DNA of 64,000 nucleotides from Prevotella sp. (lineage in GTDB: Bacteria > Bacteroidota > Bacteroidia > Bacteroidales > Bacteroidaceae). A program made the position numbers and the translations under genes. The stretch is taken from NCBI GenBank assembly GCA_017470345.1, contig JAFUEP010000025.1, positions 1 through 64,000 of the forward strand. Reading direction: 5' to 3'. This document shows, piece by piece, positions 7,297 through 15,907 of the stretch (position 1 is the first letter of the stretch; the number at the start of each line of letters is the position of its first letter). The notes under the pieces were generated by a model. It worked only from the letters and a program-made list of their open reading frames with translations. It did no database searches and was not told the DNA's origin.

Positions 7297-9282
7297 CTAT
7301 ATTGCTTTCAGAATCCTGTAGACCCGCACATCCTTAGCGGGAATCATGATGGTGGCGTCGAGGCTGACGGGCTTGTGTTCCCAAAGTTCCTCGACGGTAT
7401 AGTTCGCCTCGGCGTCGAGCTCCATCAGCAGGCGGTCGAAGACGAACGGGCGTGGATTGTCGCCATAATTGAAAGCCGCAACGACGACGGTGCCGTCCGT
7501 CTCCTGACGGATGAAGGTCTGCTCCGAGCGATCATTGTCGCCCTGCAACGGACGGAACGAGTGGCCCGTGGCCAGACGGTTGATGTCGGGGTTGGTCAGG
7601 AAGAGGCGGGCGCGGCTGATGGCCATCGTGTCGGCTGAGAAGTCGTCGCCGGTGATGAAGAGTCCGGTGATGACGCTCGACGTGATGCGGGCTCGGTTCT
7701 CGCCCTCGGTGGCATCGCGCAGGACGACGTGGTCGGCGTCGTTATACTGATAGATGCGGTCGATCCACCATCCCCACGAGAGGGCGTTCATGGTGTACTC
7801 CGTGTCCTTGATCTTGTTCCAGGCGTCGCAGGCAATGCGTCGACTTTGGGCATACTGGGCGGGGAAGATGGGCGAAATGGAGAGGTTCAGATACATGTCC
7901 GAGAAGATGCTGTCGAGCAGATGCATGCCGTAGTTATAGGCCTCGGTGCCGGTCGTGATTTCTGAGCGATACCACCGGTCGGCCTCCATGCGGCCGTGGG
8001 TCATGAAGTCCATCTTGACATACTCATAGCCGCAACGGCGGAAGAGGTTGTGGGTCTGCTCCATCATGCGCTGCACAGCGGGGTGGGTCGGGTCGATGGC
8101 ATAGGCCCCGTCGAGCTCCTGCGGCTGTCCGTTGGCGTAGAGATAGATGTCTTTGTAGATGAGTCTCTTCCCAGTCTCTCCCGACTGTGACGGCAGGGGA
8201 GCCTCCGGATTCTTGCCCCAGTCGGTGAAGGGTGTCCAGTAGATGCAGGGCACTTGGTTGTTGCGTCGGCAGCGGTCGGCGAAATCCTTCAGGTCTTCCT
8301 CCGAAAAACTGTTCCAGCCCGAGTCGAGCCCCGTATAGAGCAGACCGTCGGCGTTGGCAAACGAACGGGGTTGCAGTTCGCGGGCGAAGAAATCTGAGAC
8401 GCGCGTGGAGTTGTCGTGGTTCACCTTGAAAGCCAGGGCGCCCCACGAGTTCCAACCGACGGGCATGGCCTTCTGCCACGGTCGCGGACGGGCCGTCGTG
8501 GCATTGGCGTCGGCAAAGGCTTCCATACCCTGTCGCCAGTCGGTGAACAGACCGATCATCATGCGGGCCGAACTGACGCGCTGGCCAGTGACGGCACCAT
8601 GGCTGAGACGGTCGCGGGTCAGCTGGTCGGCCACTCCGCTGAAAGCCCTCAGCCGACGTGCCCCGTCGGTCAGTTCGACGGCGTTCTTCCACCGGTCGTG
8701 GTCGATGGCGCCAATGATGAGGCCATGGCGATTGCGCGTGTCGTAGATGGACGTCACCTCATAGGACCGCAGTGTGTCGGCCCGCTCGGTGGTCGAACTG
8801 AAACGGATCCAGGCGTCGTTGTCGAAAGGCACGAAGATCCGACGCCTGTCCGGATTGCTGATGAGTGTATCGGTCTGTTCGACCACGATGGGGGCCATAT
8901 AGTTGGTGCTGACGCCTTCAGCCGACTGCAGGGCGATGTCGGTCAGCACGTATTGGTCATAGATGCTGAACGTCTGTGTCAGCGTGGGCAGCTTTTCGTC
9001 AGTGTAGGTGATGGTCCATCGCCGCCCTTGTCCGAAGTCGTCGCTGATGCGCTCCTGGCTGAACGAGCGATGGCCGTAGACAGAAGATCTGACGATGCGG
9101 TCGTCGAGCCGGTATTCGGCTTGCAGACCTTGGGCTATGCTGGTTGTGCCGTGGACGATGCTGACGCCACGGCCGCTGTAGGTGAGAGCCCATTGTCCTT
9201 GGGTGACGCGTTCGCTGCCGTGACACCCGCTCAGGACAATGGCGAGCAATGTGATAATAAGTGTCGTTCCTAATGATTTCAT
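7297..9282 (-). CDS. Clan GH-D glycoside hydrolase lipoprotein, alpha-galactosidase-like
   Basis: The start is ATG 9282, which gives a clean lipoprotein signal (MKSLGTTLIITLLAIVLSGC, lipid on Cys20); the frame is open 58 codons further upstream but without a signal peptide. The 661-residue protein is a paralog of the next gene: PVGWNSWG, TGLDSGWNS, YVKMDF (Asp425, predicted nucleophile) and RRIACDAWN (Asp486, predicted acid/base). It lacks the C-terminal tail of its neighbour. The lipid anchor suggests outer-membrane placement while the partner is free or sorted differently. The promoter region between it and the HTCS carries the shared ATGTCGCA motif. Confidence 0.75.
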   Translation of the reverse strand: MKSLGTTLIITLLAIVLSGCHGSERVTQGQWALTYSGRGVSIVHGTTSIAQGLQAEYRLDDRIVRSSVYGHRSFSQERISDDFGQGRRWTITYTDEKLPTLTQTFSIYDQYVLTDIALQSAEGVSTNYMAPIVVEQTDTLISNPDRRRIFVPFDNDAWIRFSSTTERADTLRSYEVTSIYDTRNRHGLIIGAIDHDRWKNAVELTDGARRLRAFSGVADQLTRDRLSHGAVTGQRVSSARMMIGLFTDWRQGMEAFADANATTARPRPWQKAMPVGWNSWGALAFKVNHDNSTRVSDFFARELQPRSFANADGLLYTGLDSGWNSFSEEDLKDFADRCRRNNQVPCIYWTPFTDWGKNPEAPLPSQSGETGKRLIYKDIYLYANGQPQELDGAYAIDPTHPAVQRMMEQTHNLFRRCGYEYVKMDFMTHGRMEADRWYRSEITTGTEAYNYGMHLLDSIFSDMYLNLSISPIFPAQYAQSRRIACDAWNKIKDTEYTMNALSWGWWIDRIYQYNDADHVVLRDATEGENRARITSSVITGLFITGDDFSADTMAISRARLFLTNPDINRLATGHSFRPLQGDNDRSEQTFIRQETDGTVVVAAFNYGDNPRPFVFDRLLMELDAEANYTVEELWEHKPVSLDATIMIPAKDVRVYRILKAI

Positions 9283-9436
9283 GTGCTGTGAAGTCTGATG
9301 TCGCTGCAAATTTATTAAATAAAAACCATAATGAAGGCGCACATCTGCGTCATTATTTGAGAATAATGTGGCAAAATGCGCCTTTTCGCCGATGGCTGCG
9401 ACATTTCTTCTATTCTTTGCAACGATGAGCCTTTTG
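9283..9436 (-). promoter_or_regulatory. Promoter region of the GH-D pair with shared operator-like motif
   Basis: On the minus strand the -7 box TAAATTTG (complement of 9307-9314) lies 25 bp from the start codon. Further upstream the motif AGAAATGTCGCA (complement of 9397-9408) faces a related plus-strand sequence AATGTGGCAAAATG (9365-9378), forming a loose dyad. The same motif occurs near 13511, 29430 and 50921. This suggests the GH pair has its own promoter rather than relying on read-through from the HTCS gene. Confidence 0.5.
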
Positions 9437-12400
9437 TTATTCTTTCTGGTTGGCAAACTCCTTGGGCGTCATGCCGAACTGTTTCTGGAAGAGCTTGATG
9501 AAGTAGGAGGGCGAGTTGATGCCCACCATCTCGCACACCTCGTTGGCGCGGTAGCCCCGCTCGCGGATGAGCTCGGCGGCCTTCTTCAGTCGGATGAGCC
9601 GGATGAAGTCGATGGGGGTCATGTCGCTCACCTCTTTGATCTTGCGGTGCAGGCTGGAACGGCTCATGCACATCTCGGAGGCCAGCTGCTCGACGTTGAA
9701 TTCCGACTGCCGGATGTTCTTCAGGATGAGCTCGGTGATGCGGCCGATGAATTGCTCCTCAGTTTTCGAGATGCCGCTCGACTGCACGGGCAGATAGGGC
9801 TTCTTGATGAAGCTCTCGCGTTCGCGCTGGCGGTTGGTGAGCAGCGTTTCCACCTGGGTCAGCAGATGAGCGAAAGAGAATGGCTTCTCGATGTAGGCAT
9901 CGGCACCGGCGCGCAGACCCTCCAAGCGGCCGGCGAGCGTCTGTTTGGCCGTGAGCATGATGACTGGTATGTGGCTCGTCTCAATCCCCTCCTTCAGTCG
10001 GCGCGTCATCTCCAGACCGTCCATCTCGGGCATCATCACATCAGTCACGATGAGGTCGACGTGCTCTTTGTGCGCTTTGTTCAGTCCTTGCACACCATTC
10101 TTTGCCCGTACTACATTGTAGTGTTTCTGCAATCCCTCGGCCACCATGGCGAGCACCTCCTCGTTGTCTTCGACGATGAGAATCGTGGAAGCGCCTCCCA
10201 TGACCTCGAGAGGCATTTCCGTCGGGTCGGTGTCGGCAGTGACGTCAGACGTCTTTTCCTCGACCGGTGGCTCAGGCGTTTCTGCTGCTAAGATGTTTGT
10301 CTGCTTCAGAGGCAGCGTCAGCACAAACTCGTTATATTCCGACTGCGTGTTGACGTAGAGCTTGCCGCCGTGCATTTCCGCTAAGGAGCGAGCCATGGAG
10401 AGACCCAGTCCAGAGCCGGACTGGCTGTGGGAATCGTCGAGACGGGTGAAGGGCTGGAAGATCTCTTCGGCCTTGTCAGGAGGAATCTGATGACCGTCGT
10501 TCGTGACGCGCAATTCCATCTGTTCGTCATTCTTGCGGGCTGTCACTTGTATGAACGTCTCGCTGTACTTGCGGGCATTGTTCAGCAGGTTGCTCACAAT
10601 CTTGGTCACTGCCTCCTGGTCGGCCTGCAGCATCAGGTTGTCGTCCTCCAGGTCGAGGCTGATGGTCTTGTGCATGCCGCTGATGGTGGGCTCAAAGCGG
10701 GCGACGATGCTCTCCAGCAGTTGAGCGAAGTCAACGTTTGAGACGTCCAGCTGCAAGCTGTTCGACTCCACCTTTCGGAAGTCGAGCAGCTGGTTGATGA
10801 GGTTCAGCAGCCGGCGCGTGTTCTTCTCGATCGCACCGATGTTTTTCTGAAGCGCCTTGTTGCTGTTCACTTCCAGTTCTTCCCTCAGATTCTCAACAGA
10901 GCCGTTGATGAGGGTGAGCGGGGTGCGGATCTCGTGGGTGATGTTGGTGAAGAAGTTGATCTTGGCCTGCAGCAGCTGCTTGTCCTGCTCCTCGCGGAAG
11001 TGGGCCTCGCGAGCCTTCATCTTCTCCGTCTGGCGTCGCTGCATGAACCGATAGACAAAGTAAGCCATCGTCACGAGCAACAGGAAGTAGACGACGCGAG
11101 CCAGTATCGATGACCACCAGGGGTGGCGCACGTTGATCGTCAGCACGGTCATGTGCTTCGGGTCACCGACGGGCCGTACACGGAAAGTGTACTTGCCGGG
11201 CTGCAGCTGCGAGTAGTTGATGTTCAGTCCCGTCTGAGTGGTGGTCCAGTCGTTGGTCAGTCCTTCCATCTGATACTCCAGGTAGCGGCTCTCCGTGCCT
11301 GAGAAGTTGAGCGTTGAGACGTCGAAGCTGATGCTTCCTACGTCGTGGGGTAGGGTAATCTCGTGTGTATGCAGGATGTTGGTGGTCAGGATGCCGCCTT
11401 CTTCGGGCCTCACGTCGGCCTCATTGACGCGCAGGTTCGTGATGAAGATGGGGCTCGTGATGCTGTCTTCCTCGGTCAGACGCGGTTCAAATAAGATGAG
11501 TCCGTTGGTGCCGCCAAAGAGGAAGCTATGGTTCAGGGCCTTGGCCGCCGACTTATAGTTGAACTGATTGCTCAGCAGACCGTTGCTGCTGCGGTAGACA
11601 AGCACTTGGCGGGTGGCGGGGGTGAAGCGCACCAATCCTTGGTTCGTGCCGAACCACAGATTGTTCTCTCTGTCCTCCAGAATCCTGTAAGCGACGTCGT
11701 CGGGCAGTCCGTCGGCCTTTGAGTAGCGCGTCCACTGGCGGGTGTCGAGGTCGTAAGTGCAGATGCCGCCGCGGTCGGTCGAGAACCAGAGCTTTTGGTC
11801 GTGTGTGATGGTGATGGAACTGATGCCATTCGAGCTGATGCCTTCGGTGGCTCCCTCCTCGTAGATGAACTGCTCGGCGCGGAAAGTCTTCGGGTCAAGA
11901 CGGAAGACGCCGCTGCCCATGGTGGCAATCCAGATGTTGCCGTCGCGGTCCTCGGCTATGTCCTGCGTGAAGATGTCGGGCAGGGTGTTGATGCGGGTGA
12001 AGCGCATACCGCTTGAGCGCAGGTAGACGCCACTGCCCGAACCGAGCCAGACGTTGCCGTGGCTGTCGTGGAGCAAGGCGTAGACACTGCCCTCGACGTC
12101 GAGTCCCAGCTGCTCAGGCGAGTAATGAACGACCTTGTGTGTGAGCTTGTTGACCACGTCGAGACCATTCTTGAAAATGCCCGACCATACGTCGTCGCCC
12201 AGTTCCATCAGTCCCAATCGGTTGGAGCCGCCCTTGTAGATAGTGACGGGCACCTGCTCGATGGTCTGTGTCGCCGAGTGGAAGATGTTGAGCCCGCCTT
12301 CCTCATCGCTGATCCAGACGTCGCCGTCGGCCGTGCGTAGCATGTCGCGCAGCCGTTTGGAATGAAGCGAGTTGGGTGTCCCCATGGGCAGGTAGCTGGT

Positions 12401-13435
12401 GAACTGCATGCCCTGACGCGGCAGATAGCAGACGCCGCTCATCATCGTGCCCACCCAGAGGCCGCGGTCGCGGTCCATATAAAGCGAATAGATCAGGTTG
12501 TCGCTCAGTCCCGACGGCAGGATGTCATTCTCCCGGATGATAGTCTCAGTGCCAGCGTGCTCGTTGACGATGTAGAGCCCGTTCTGTGTGCCGACGAACA
12601 GGTCGTCTCCGTCGACGGTCAAGGCCCTGATGACCTTATAGTGGACGTTGGGAGCCTGTACCTCGGTCAGGATGTTGGTCGTGGGATTATATTTCATCAA
12701 CATGCCCTCGTGCTCGCCGACGATGATCCAGTCGCCCTGCTCGGCCATGACGTAGATGTTCTTCCCGGCCAGGGAGTGGCCGTCCTTGTCCTCCAGCATC
12801 TGCCACAGTTGTCCGGTCTTCTGGTCGAGACGGAAGAGGCCGGCACCGTTCGTGCCGAGCCAGATGTCGCCGTTCGCGCGGACCAGCATGCACTCCGGGT
12901 TGTTCAGATGCGACGACGAGGCATCCTTGGCTGTGCGATACATCGACATGTGGCCCGTCGCAGGGTTATAGCGGAAGGCTCCTTCGTTGGGTGAGACAAC
13001 CCAGATGCAGCCCTGGTGGTCGCCTGTGATCTGTGCAATCCAGTTTTTTATCTGCACGCCCTCGTCGGTGCTGACGTCGAAGAACGTGAAGCGCTCCGTC
13101 ATGGGGTCCATGATGTAGACGCCGCGGTCAGTGCCGGCCCACAGACGGTGCTGCGCGTCCTCATAGAGCGCCGACACGTTGTGGTTGCCAGAGCCGCGTT
13201 CGAGGTCATCCACGTCGTAGCGTTTCACTTGCCGTCCGTCCCAGCGGTTCAGTCCGTTCTTCGTCCCGAACCACAGGAATCCCCAGTGGTCCTGCACGAT
13301 GGATTTGACGCACTGCTCGCTCAGCCCCTCGTTCGAGGCGATGCGCGTAAAGTTGTAGTTGGCCCCAAAAAGCGCGTCCGGCGCGAGAGCCAGCACGGCG
13401 GTGAGACAAAAAATGACGATACGTTTGAAAGCCAT
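9437..13435 (-). CDS. Hybrid two-component system regulator (HTCS)
   Basis: The 1332-residue protein has the full HTCS layout: signal peptide; periplasmic reg_prop beta-propeller repeats (about 25-680, e.g. WGFLWFGTKNGLNRWDG, ENNLWFGTNQGLVRF); Y_Y_Y domain (about 690-770); transmembrane segment 776-796; HisKA with His834 in THEIRTP; HATPase with GSGLGLSMARS; receiver with Asp1132 in VTDVMMPEMDG; and a C-terminal AraC-type HTH (VEQLASEMCMSRSSLHRKI). These proteins sense glycan fragments in the periplasm and activate glycan loci directly. The GH-D pair behind it and the divergent GH36 and esterase genes are the probable targets. Confidence 0.95.
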   Translation of the reverse strand: MAFKRIVIFCLTAVLALAPDALFGANYNFTRIASNEGLSEQCVKSIVQDHWGFLWFGTKNGLNRWDGRQVKRYDVDDLERGSGNHNVSALYEDAQHRLWAGTDRGVYIMDPMTERFTFFDVSTDEGVQIKNWIAQITGDHQGCIWVVSPNEGAFRYNPATGHMSMYRTAKDASSSHLNNPECMLVRANGDIWLGTNGAGLFRLDQKTGQLWQMLEDKDGHSLAGKNIYVMAEQGDWIIVGEHEGMLMKYNPTTNILTEVQAPNVHYKVIRALTVDGDDLFVGTQNGLYIVNEHAGTETIIRENDILPSGLSDNLIYSLYMDRDRGLWVGTMMSGVCYLPRQGMQFTSYLPMGTPNSLHSKRLRDMLRTADGDVWISDEEGGLNIFHSATQTIEQVPVTIYKGGSNRLGLMELGDDVWSGIFKNGLDVVNKLTHKVVHYSPEQLGLDVEGSVYALLHDSHGNVWLGSGSGVYLRSSGMRFTRINTLPDIFTQDIAEDRDGNIWIATMGSGVFRLDPKTFRAEQFIYEEGATEGISSNGISSITITHDQKLWFSTDRGGICTYDLDTRQWTRYSKADGLPDDVAYRILEDRENNLWFGTNQGLVRFTPATRQVLVYRSSNGLLSNQFNYKSAAKALNHSFLFGGTNGLILFEPRLTEEDSITSPIFITNLRVNEADVRPEEGGILTTNILHTHEITLPHDVGSISFDVSTLNFSGTESRYLEYQMEGLTNDWTTTQTGLNINYSQLQPGKYTFRVRPVGDPKHMTVLTINVRHPWWSSILARVVYFLLLVTMAYFVYRFMQRRQTEKMKAREAHFREEQDKQLLQAKINFFTNITHEIRTPLTLINGSVENLREELEVNSNKALQKNIGAIEKNTRRLLNLINQLLDFRKVESNSLQLDVSNVDFAQLLESIVARFEPTISGMHKTISLDLEDDNLMLQADQEAVTKIVSNLLNNARKYSETFIQVTARKNDEQMELRVTNDGHQIPPDKAEEIFQPFTRLDDSHSQSGSGLGLSMARSLAEMHGGKLYVNTQSEYNEFVLTLPLKQTNILAAETPEPPVEEKTSDVTADTDPTEMPLEVMGGASTILIVEDNEEVLAMVAEGLQKHYNVVRAKNGVQGLNKAHKEHVDLIVTDVMMPEMDGLEMTRRLKEGIETSHIPVIMLTAKQTLAGRLEGLRAGADAYIEKPFSFAHLLTQVETLLTNRQRERESFIKKPYLPVQSSGISKTEEQFIGRITELILKNIRQSEFNVEQLASEMCMSRSSLHRKIKEVSDMTPIDFIRLIRLKKAAELIRERGYRANEVCEMVGINSPSYFIKLFQKQFGMTPKEFANQKE

Positions 13436-13467
13436 GATTAGCAGTCTTATTTATATAAATCAGCGGA

Positions 13468-13498
13468 CAAAGGTAAGAAAAAAACACTGAACGGCAAA
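13468..13498 (-). promoter_or_regulatory. Promoter of the HTCS gene
   Basis: On the minus strand TTTG (complement of 13495-13498), 19 bp, then TACCTTTG (complement of 13468-13475): a full match to the Bacteroidetes housekeeping consensus. About 32 bp separate the -7 box from the start codon. Confidence 0.75.
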
Positions 13499-13510
13499 GC
13501 TTTCGATGTA

Positions 13511-13523
13511 ACAAATGTCGCAG
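13511..13523 (+). promoter_or_regulatory. ATGTCGCA motif in the HTCS/GH36 divergent region
   Basis: ACAAATGTCGCAG, followed by AATCGTG, matches the motif at 50921 and, on the other strand, at 9397-9408 and 29428-29441. It lies between the divergent HTCS and GH36 genes, a natural site for the HTCS to bind. Confidence 0.45.
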
Positions 13524-13614
13524 AATCGTGTTATTTCGTTTCATCGGGGCCTTTTTGCAAAATCTCTTTTATTCTTTGCGCGCTCTGTCTCCACCTATTA
13601 TTATTAAAATCCGC

Positions 13615-13622
13615 TATTTTTG
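13615..13622 (+). promoter_or_regulatory. -7 box for the GH36 gene
   Basis: TATTTTTG matches TAnnTTTG and is followed by an ~80-nt leader. No good -33 element is visible, which fits a promoter needing an activator such as the HTCS. Confidence 0.5.
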
Positions 13623-13702
13623 CAGTAAACTTTTCGAAGGGGCGAAAGCGAAAAAGTAACTGTAGCGTAGTTGAATAAAAGACAGAACAATAAATCGAAA
13701 TA

Positions 13703-15874
13703 ATGAAACAGACGATTATCTCACTCCTGATGCTCGCTGGACTCGTCTGCCCGGCCACTGCTGCGACCAACATCAACATCACGACCCGCAACACCCAGCT
13801 GGTGTTGCAGGTGAAAGACAACGGCCGCCTCTATCAGTCCTATCTTGGCGAGCGGCTCAGCGACGCTACCGACCTCAGTCGGTTCAGTCAGCCCTTTGGC
13901 CCTCTGACCAGCACCGCCATCAAAGGCTTTGAGGCCTATCCCGTCATGGGAACCGAGGACTATTATGAGCCGGCTTTCGAAATTCGGCATGCCGACGGTC
14001 ATCCGACGAGCATCCTCAAGTATGTCTCTCACACTCAGACGGGCCGCGAGACCGCCATCACTCTTCGCGACGAGCTCTATCCCGTCACGGTGGTTCTCCA
14101 CTATGAGGTCTATCCCGATGAAGACATCATTCGCCAATGGACCGAGATCAGCCACGACGAGAAGAAGGGCACCGTCTACATCGCCCGCTACGCCTCGTCG
14201 ATGCTCTACTTCGAGTCGCCGGCCTACTATCTGACGGAGTTTTCGGGCGATTGGGCCAGGGAGATGCAGATGTCGAGCCAGCCGCTCCGCTTCGGCAAGA
14301 AGATCGTCGACTCGCGCCTCGGGGCCCGTGCCAACATGTTTGCCTCGCCTTTCTTCATCGTGGGCCTCGGCGCCCCCGCCACAGAGGAGCATGGCGACAT
14401 CCTGATGGGAACGCTTGGCTGGACGGGCAACTTCAGATTCACCTTCGAGGTCGACCACAACGGTGCCCTGCGCATCGTCAGCGGCATCAACCCCGACGCC
14501 TCGACCTATCTGCTGAAGCGGGCCGACACGTTCCGTACGCCCGACTTCTACTTCACCCTGTCCACCAATGGCATTGGCGAAGGCAGTCGCCGGTTCCAGC
14601 GCTGGGCCTTGCGCCATCAGCTCTATAAGGGTGGGGACGACCGCATGACACTGCTCAACAACTGGGAGAACACCTACTTCGACTTCGACGAAGAGAAACT
14701 GACCGGGCTCTTCGGCGAGGCCCACGACCTGGGCGTCGACCTCTTCCTACTCGACGACGGCTGGTTTGGCAATAAGTATCCACGCAAGGACGACCATGCC
14801 GGACTGGGCGACTGGCAGGTGACGCGCTCGAAGCTGCCCAACGGCGTGCCCTATCTGGTGAAGGCTGCCAATGAGCGCGGCGTCGAGTTCGGCATCTGGA
14901 TTGAGCCCGAGATGGTTAACCCGCAGAGCGAACTGGCTGAGCAGCACCCCGACTGGATCCTGAAGTGGGACGGCCGTGAGGACTATTATTTCCGCAACCA
15001 GCTGGTGCTCGACCTGTCGAACCCTCGTGTGCAGGACTTCGTCTTCGGTGTTGTCGACAACCTCATGCAGGAGAACCCGCGTCTGAAGTTCATGAAGTGG
15101 GACTGCAATTCGCCCATCACCAACATCTTCTCGCATTATGAGAAGACGCAGCAAGGCAACCTCTACGTTGACTACGTGCGTGGCCTCTACAATGTGCTCC
15201 GCCGCGTCCAGCAGAAGTATCCCGACCTCTACTTGATGATGTGCTCCGGCGGTGGCGGCCGCACCGACTTTGAGGGCTTACGCTATTTCACCGAGTTCTG
15301 GTGCTCGGACAACACCGACCCCGTCGAGCGCCTGTTCATCCAGTGGGGCTATTCCATGTTCATGCCTTCCAAGGCCATGTGTGCACACGTCACCAACTGG
15401 AACAGCCGGGCCTCCGTGAAGTTCCGTGTCGACGTCGCCTTCGCCGGTAAGCTTGGCTTTGACATCGGGCTTAAGTCCTTGAGCGCCGCCGACCTTGAAT
15501 ATTGCCGACAGGCTATTCGCGAATACAATCGCCTGAAGCCCGTCGTCTACAGTCCTGAACTCTATCGTCTCGTGTCGCCATACGAGGGTCAGCACTGCGT
15601 CATGCAGCGCGTCAGCGACGACCGTCGCCATGCCCTCGTCTTCGCCTACGACGTCTATCCGCGCTATGGCGAGCCTCAGCTGCCCACCCGTCTGAGGGGG
15701 CTCGATCCCTCAGCCCGCTATCGTGTGCGTGAGGTATGCCTCATGCCCGGCCATCAGAGTTGGCTCGGCTGCCACGACAAGGTCTACACCGGCGACTATC
15801 TGATGAAGGTCGGCATCACTGTCACCTCGGCCAACCCGCTTGTCAGCCACATCATTGAAATCACTAACGAGTAA
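13703..15874 (+). CDS. GH36 alpha-galactosidase
   Basis: The 723-residue secreted enzyme (signal peptide MKQTIISLLMLAGLVCPATA) shows the canonical GH36 sequence: WIEPEMVNPQSELAEQHPDW, then LKFMKWDCN with nucleophile Asp467, and FWCSDNTDP with acid/base Asp536, plus the GGGGRTD loop. It hydrolyses alpha-1,6-galactosyl ends of galacto-oligosaccharides or galactomannan side chains. The length is normal for tetrameric GH36. It is the first gene of a two-gene unit with the sialate O-acetylesterase (33-bp gap), divergent from the HTCS gene. Confidence 0.93.
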   Translation: MKQTIISLLMLAGLVCPATAATNINITTRNTQLVLQVKDNGRLYQSYLGERLSDATDLSRFSQPFGPLTSTAIKGFEAYPVMGTEDYYEPAFEIRHADGHPTSILKYVSHTQTGRETAITLRDELYPVTVVLHYEVYPDEDIIRQWTEISHDEKKGTVYIARYASSMLYFESPAYYLTEFSGDWAREMQMSSQPLRFGKKIVDSRLGARANMFASPFFIVGLGAPATEEHGDILMGTLGWTGNFRFTFEVDHNGALRIVSGINPDASTYLLKRADTFRTPDFYFTLSTNGIGEGSRRFQRWALRHQLYKGGDDRMTLLNNWENTYFDFDEEKLTGLFGEAHDLGVDLFLLDDGWFGNKYPRKDDHAGLGDWQVTRSKLPNGVPYLVKAANERGVEFGIWIEPEMVNPQSELAEQHPDWILKWDGREDYYFRNQLVLDLSNPRVQDFVFGVVDNLMQENPRLKFMKWDCNSPITNIFSHYEKTQQGNLYVDYVRGLYNVLRRVQQKYPDLYLMMCSGGGGRTDFEGLRYFTEFWCSDNTDPVERLFIQWGYSMFMPSKAMCAHVTNWNSRASVKFRVDVAFAGKLGFDIGLKSLSAADLEYCRQAIREYNRLKPVVYSPELYRLVSPYEGQHCVMQRVSDDRRHALVFAYDVYPRYGEPQLPTRLRGLDPSARYRVREVCLMPGHQSWLGCHDKVYTGDYLMKVGITVTSANPLVSHIIEITNE

Positions 15875-15907
15875 CAGTCTTACACACACACATACATACC
15901 CAACCCT

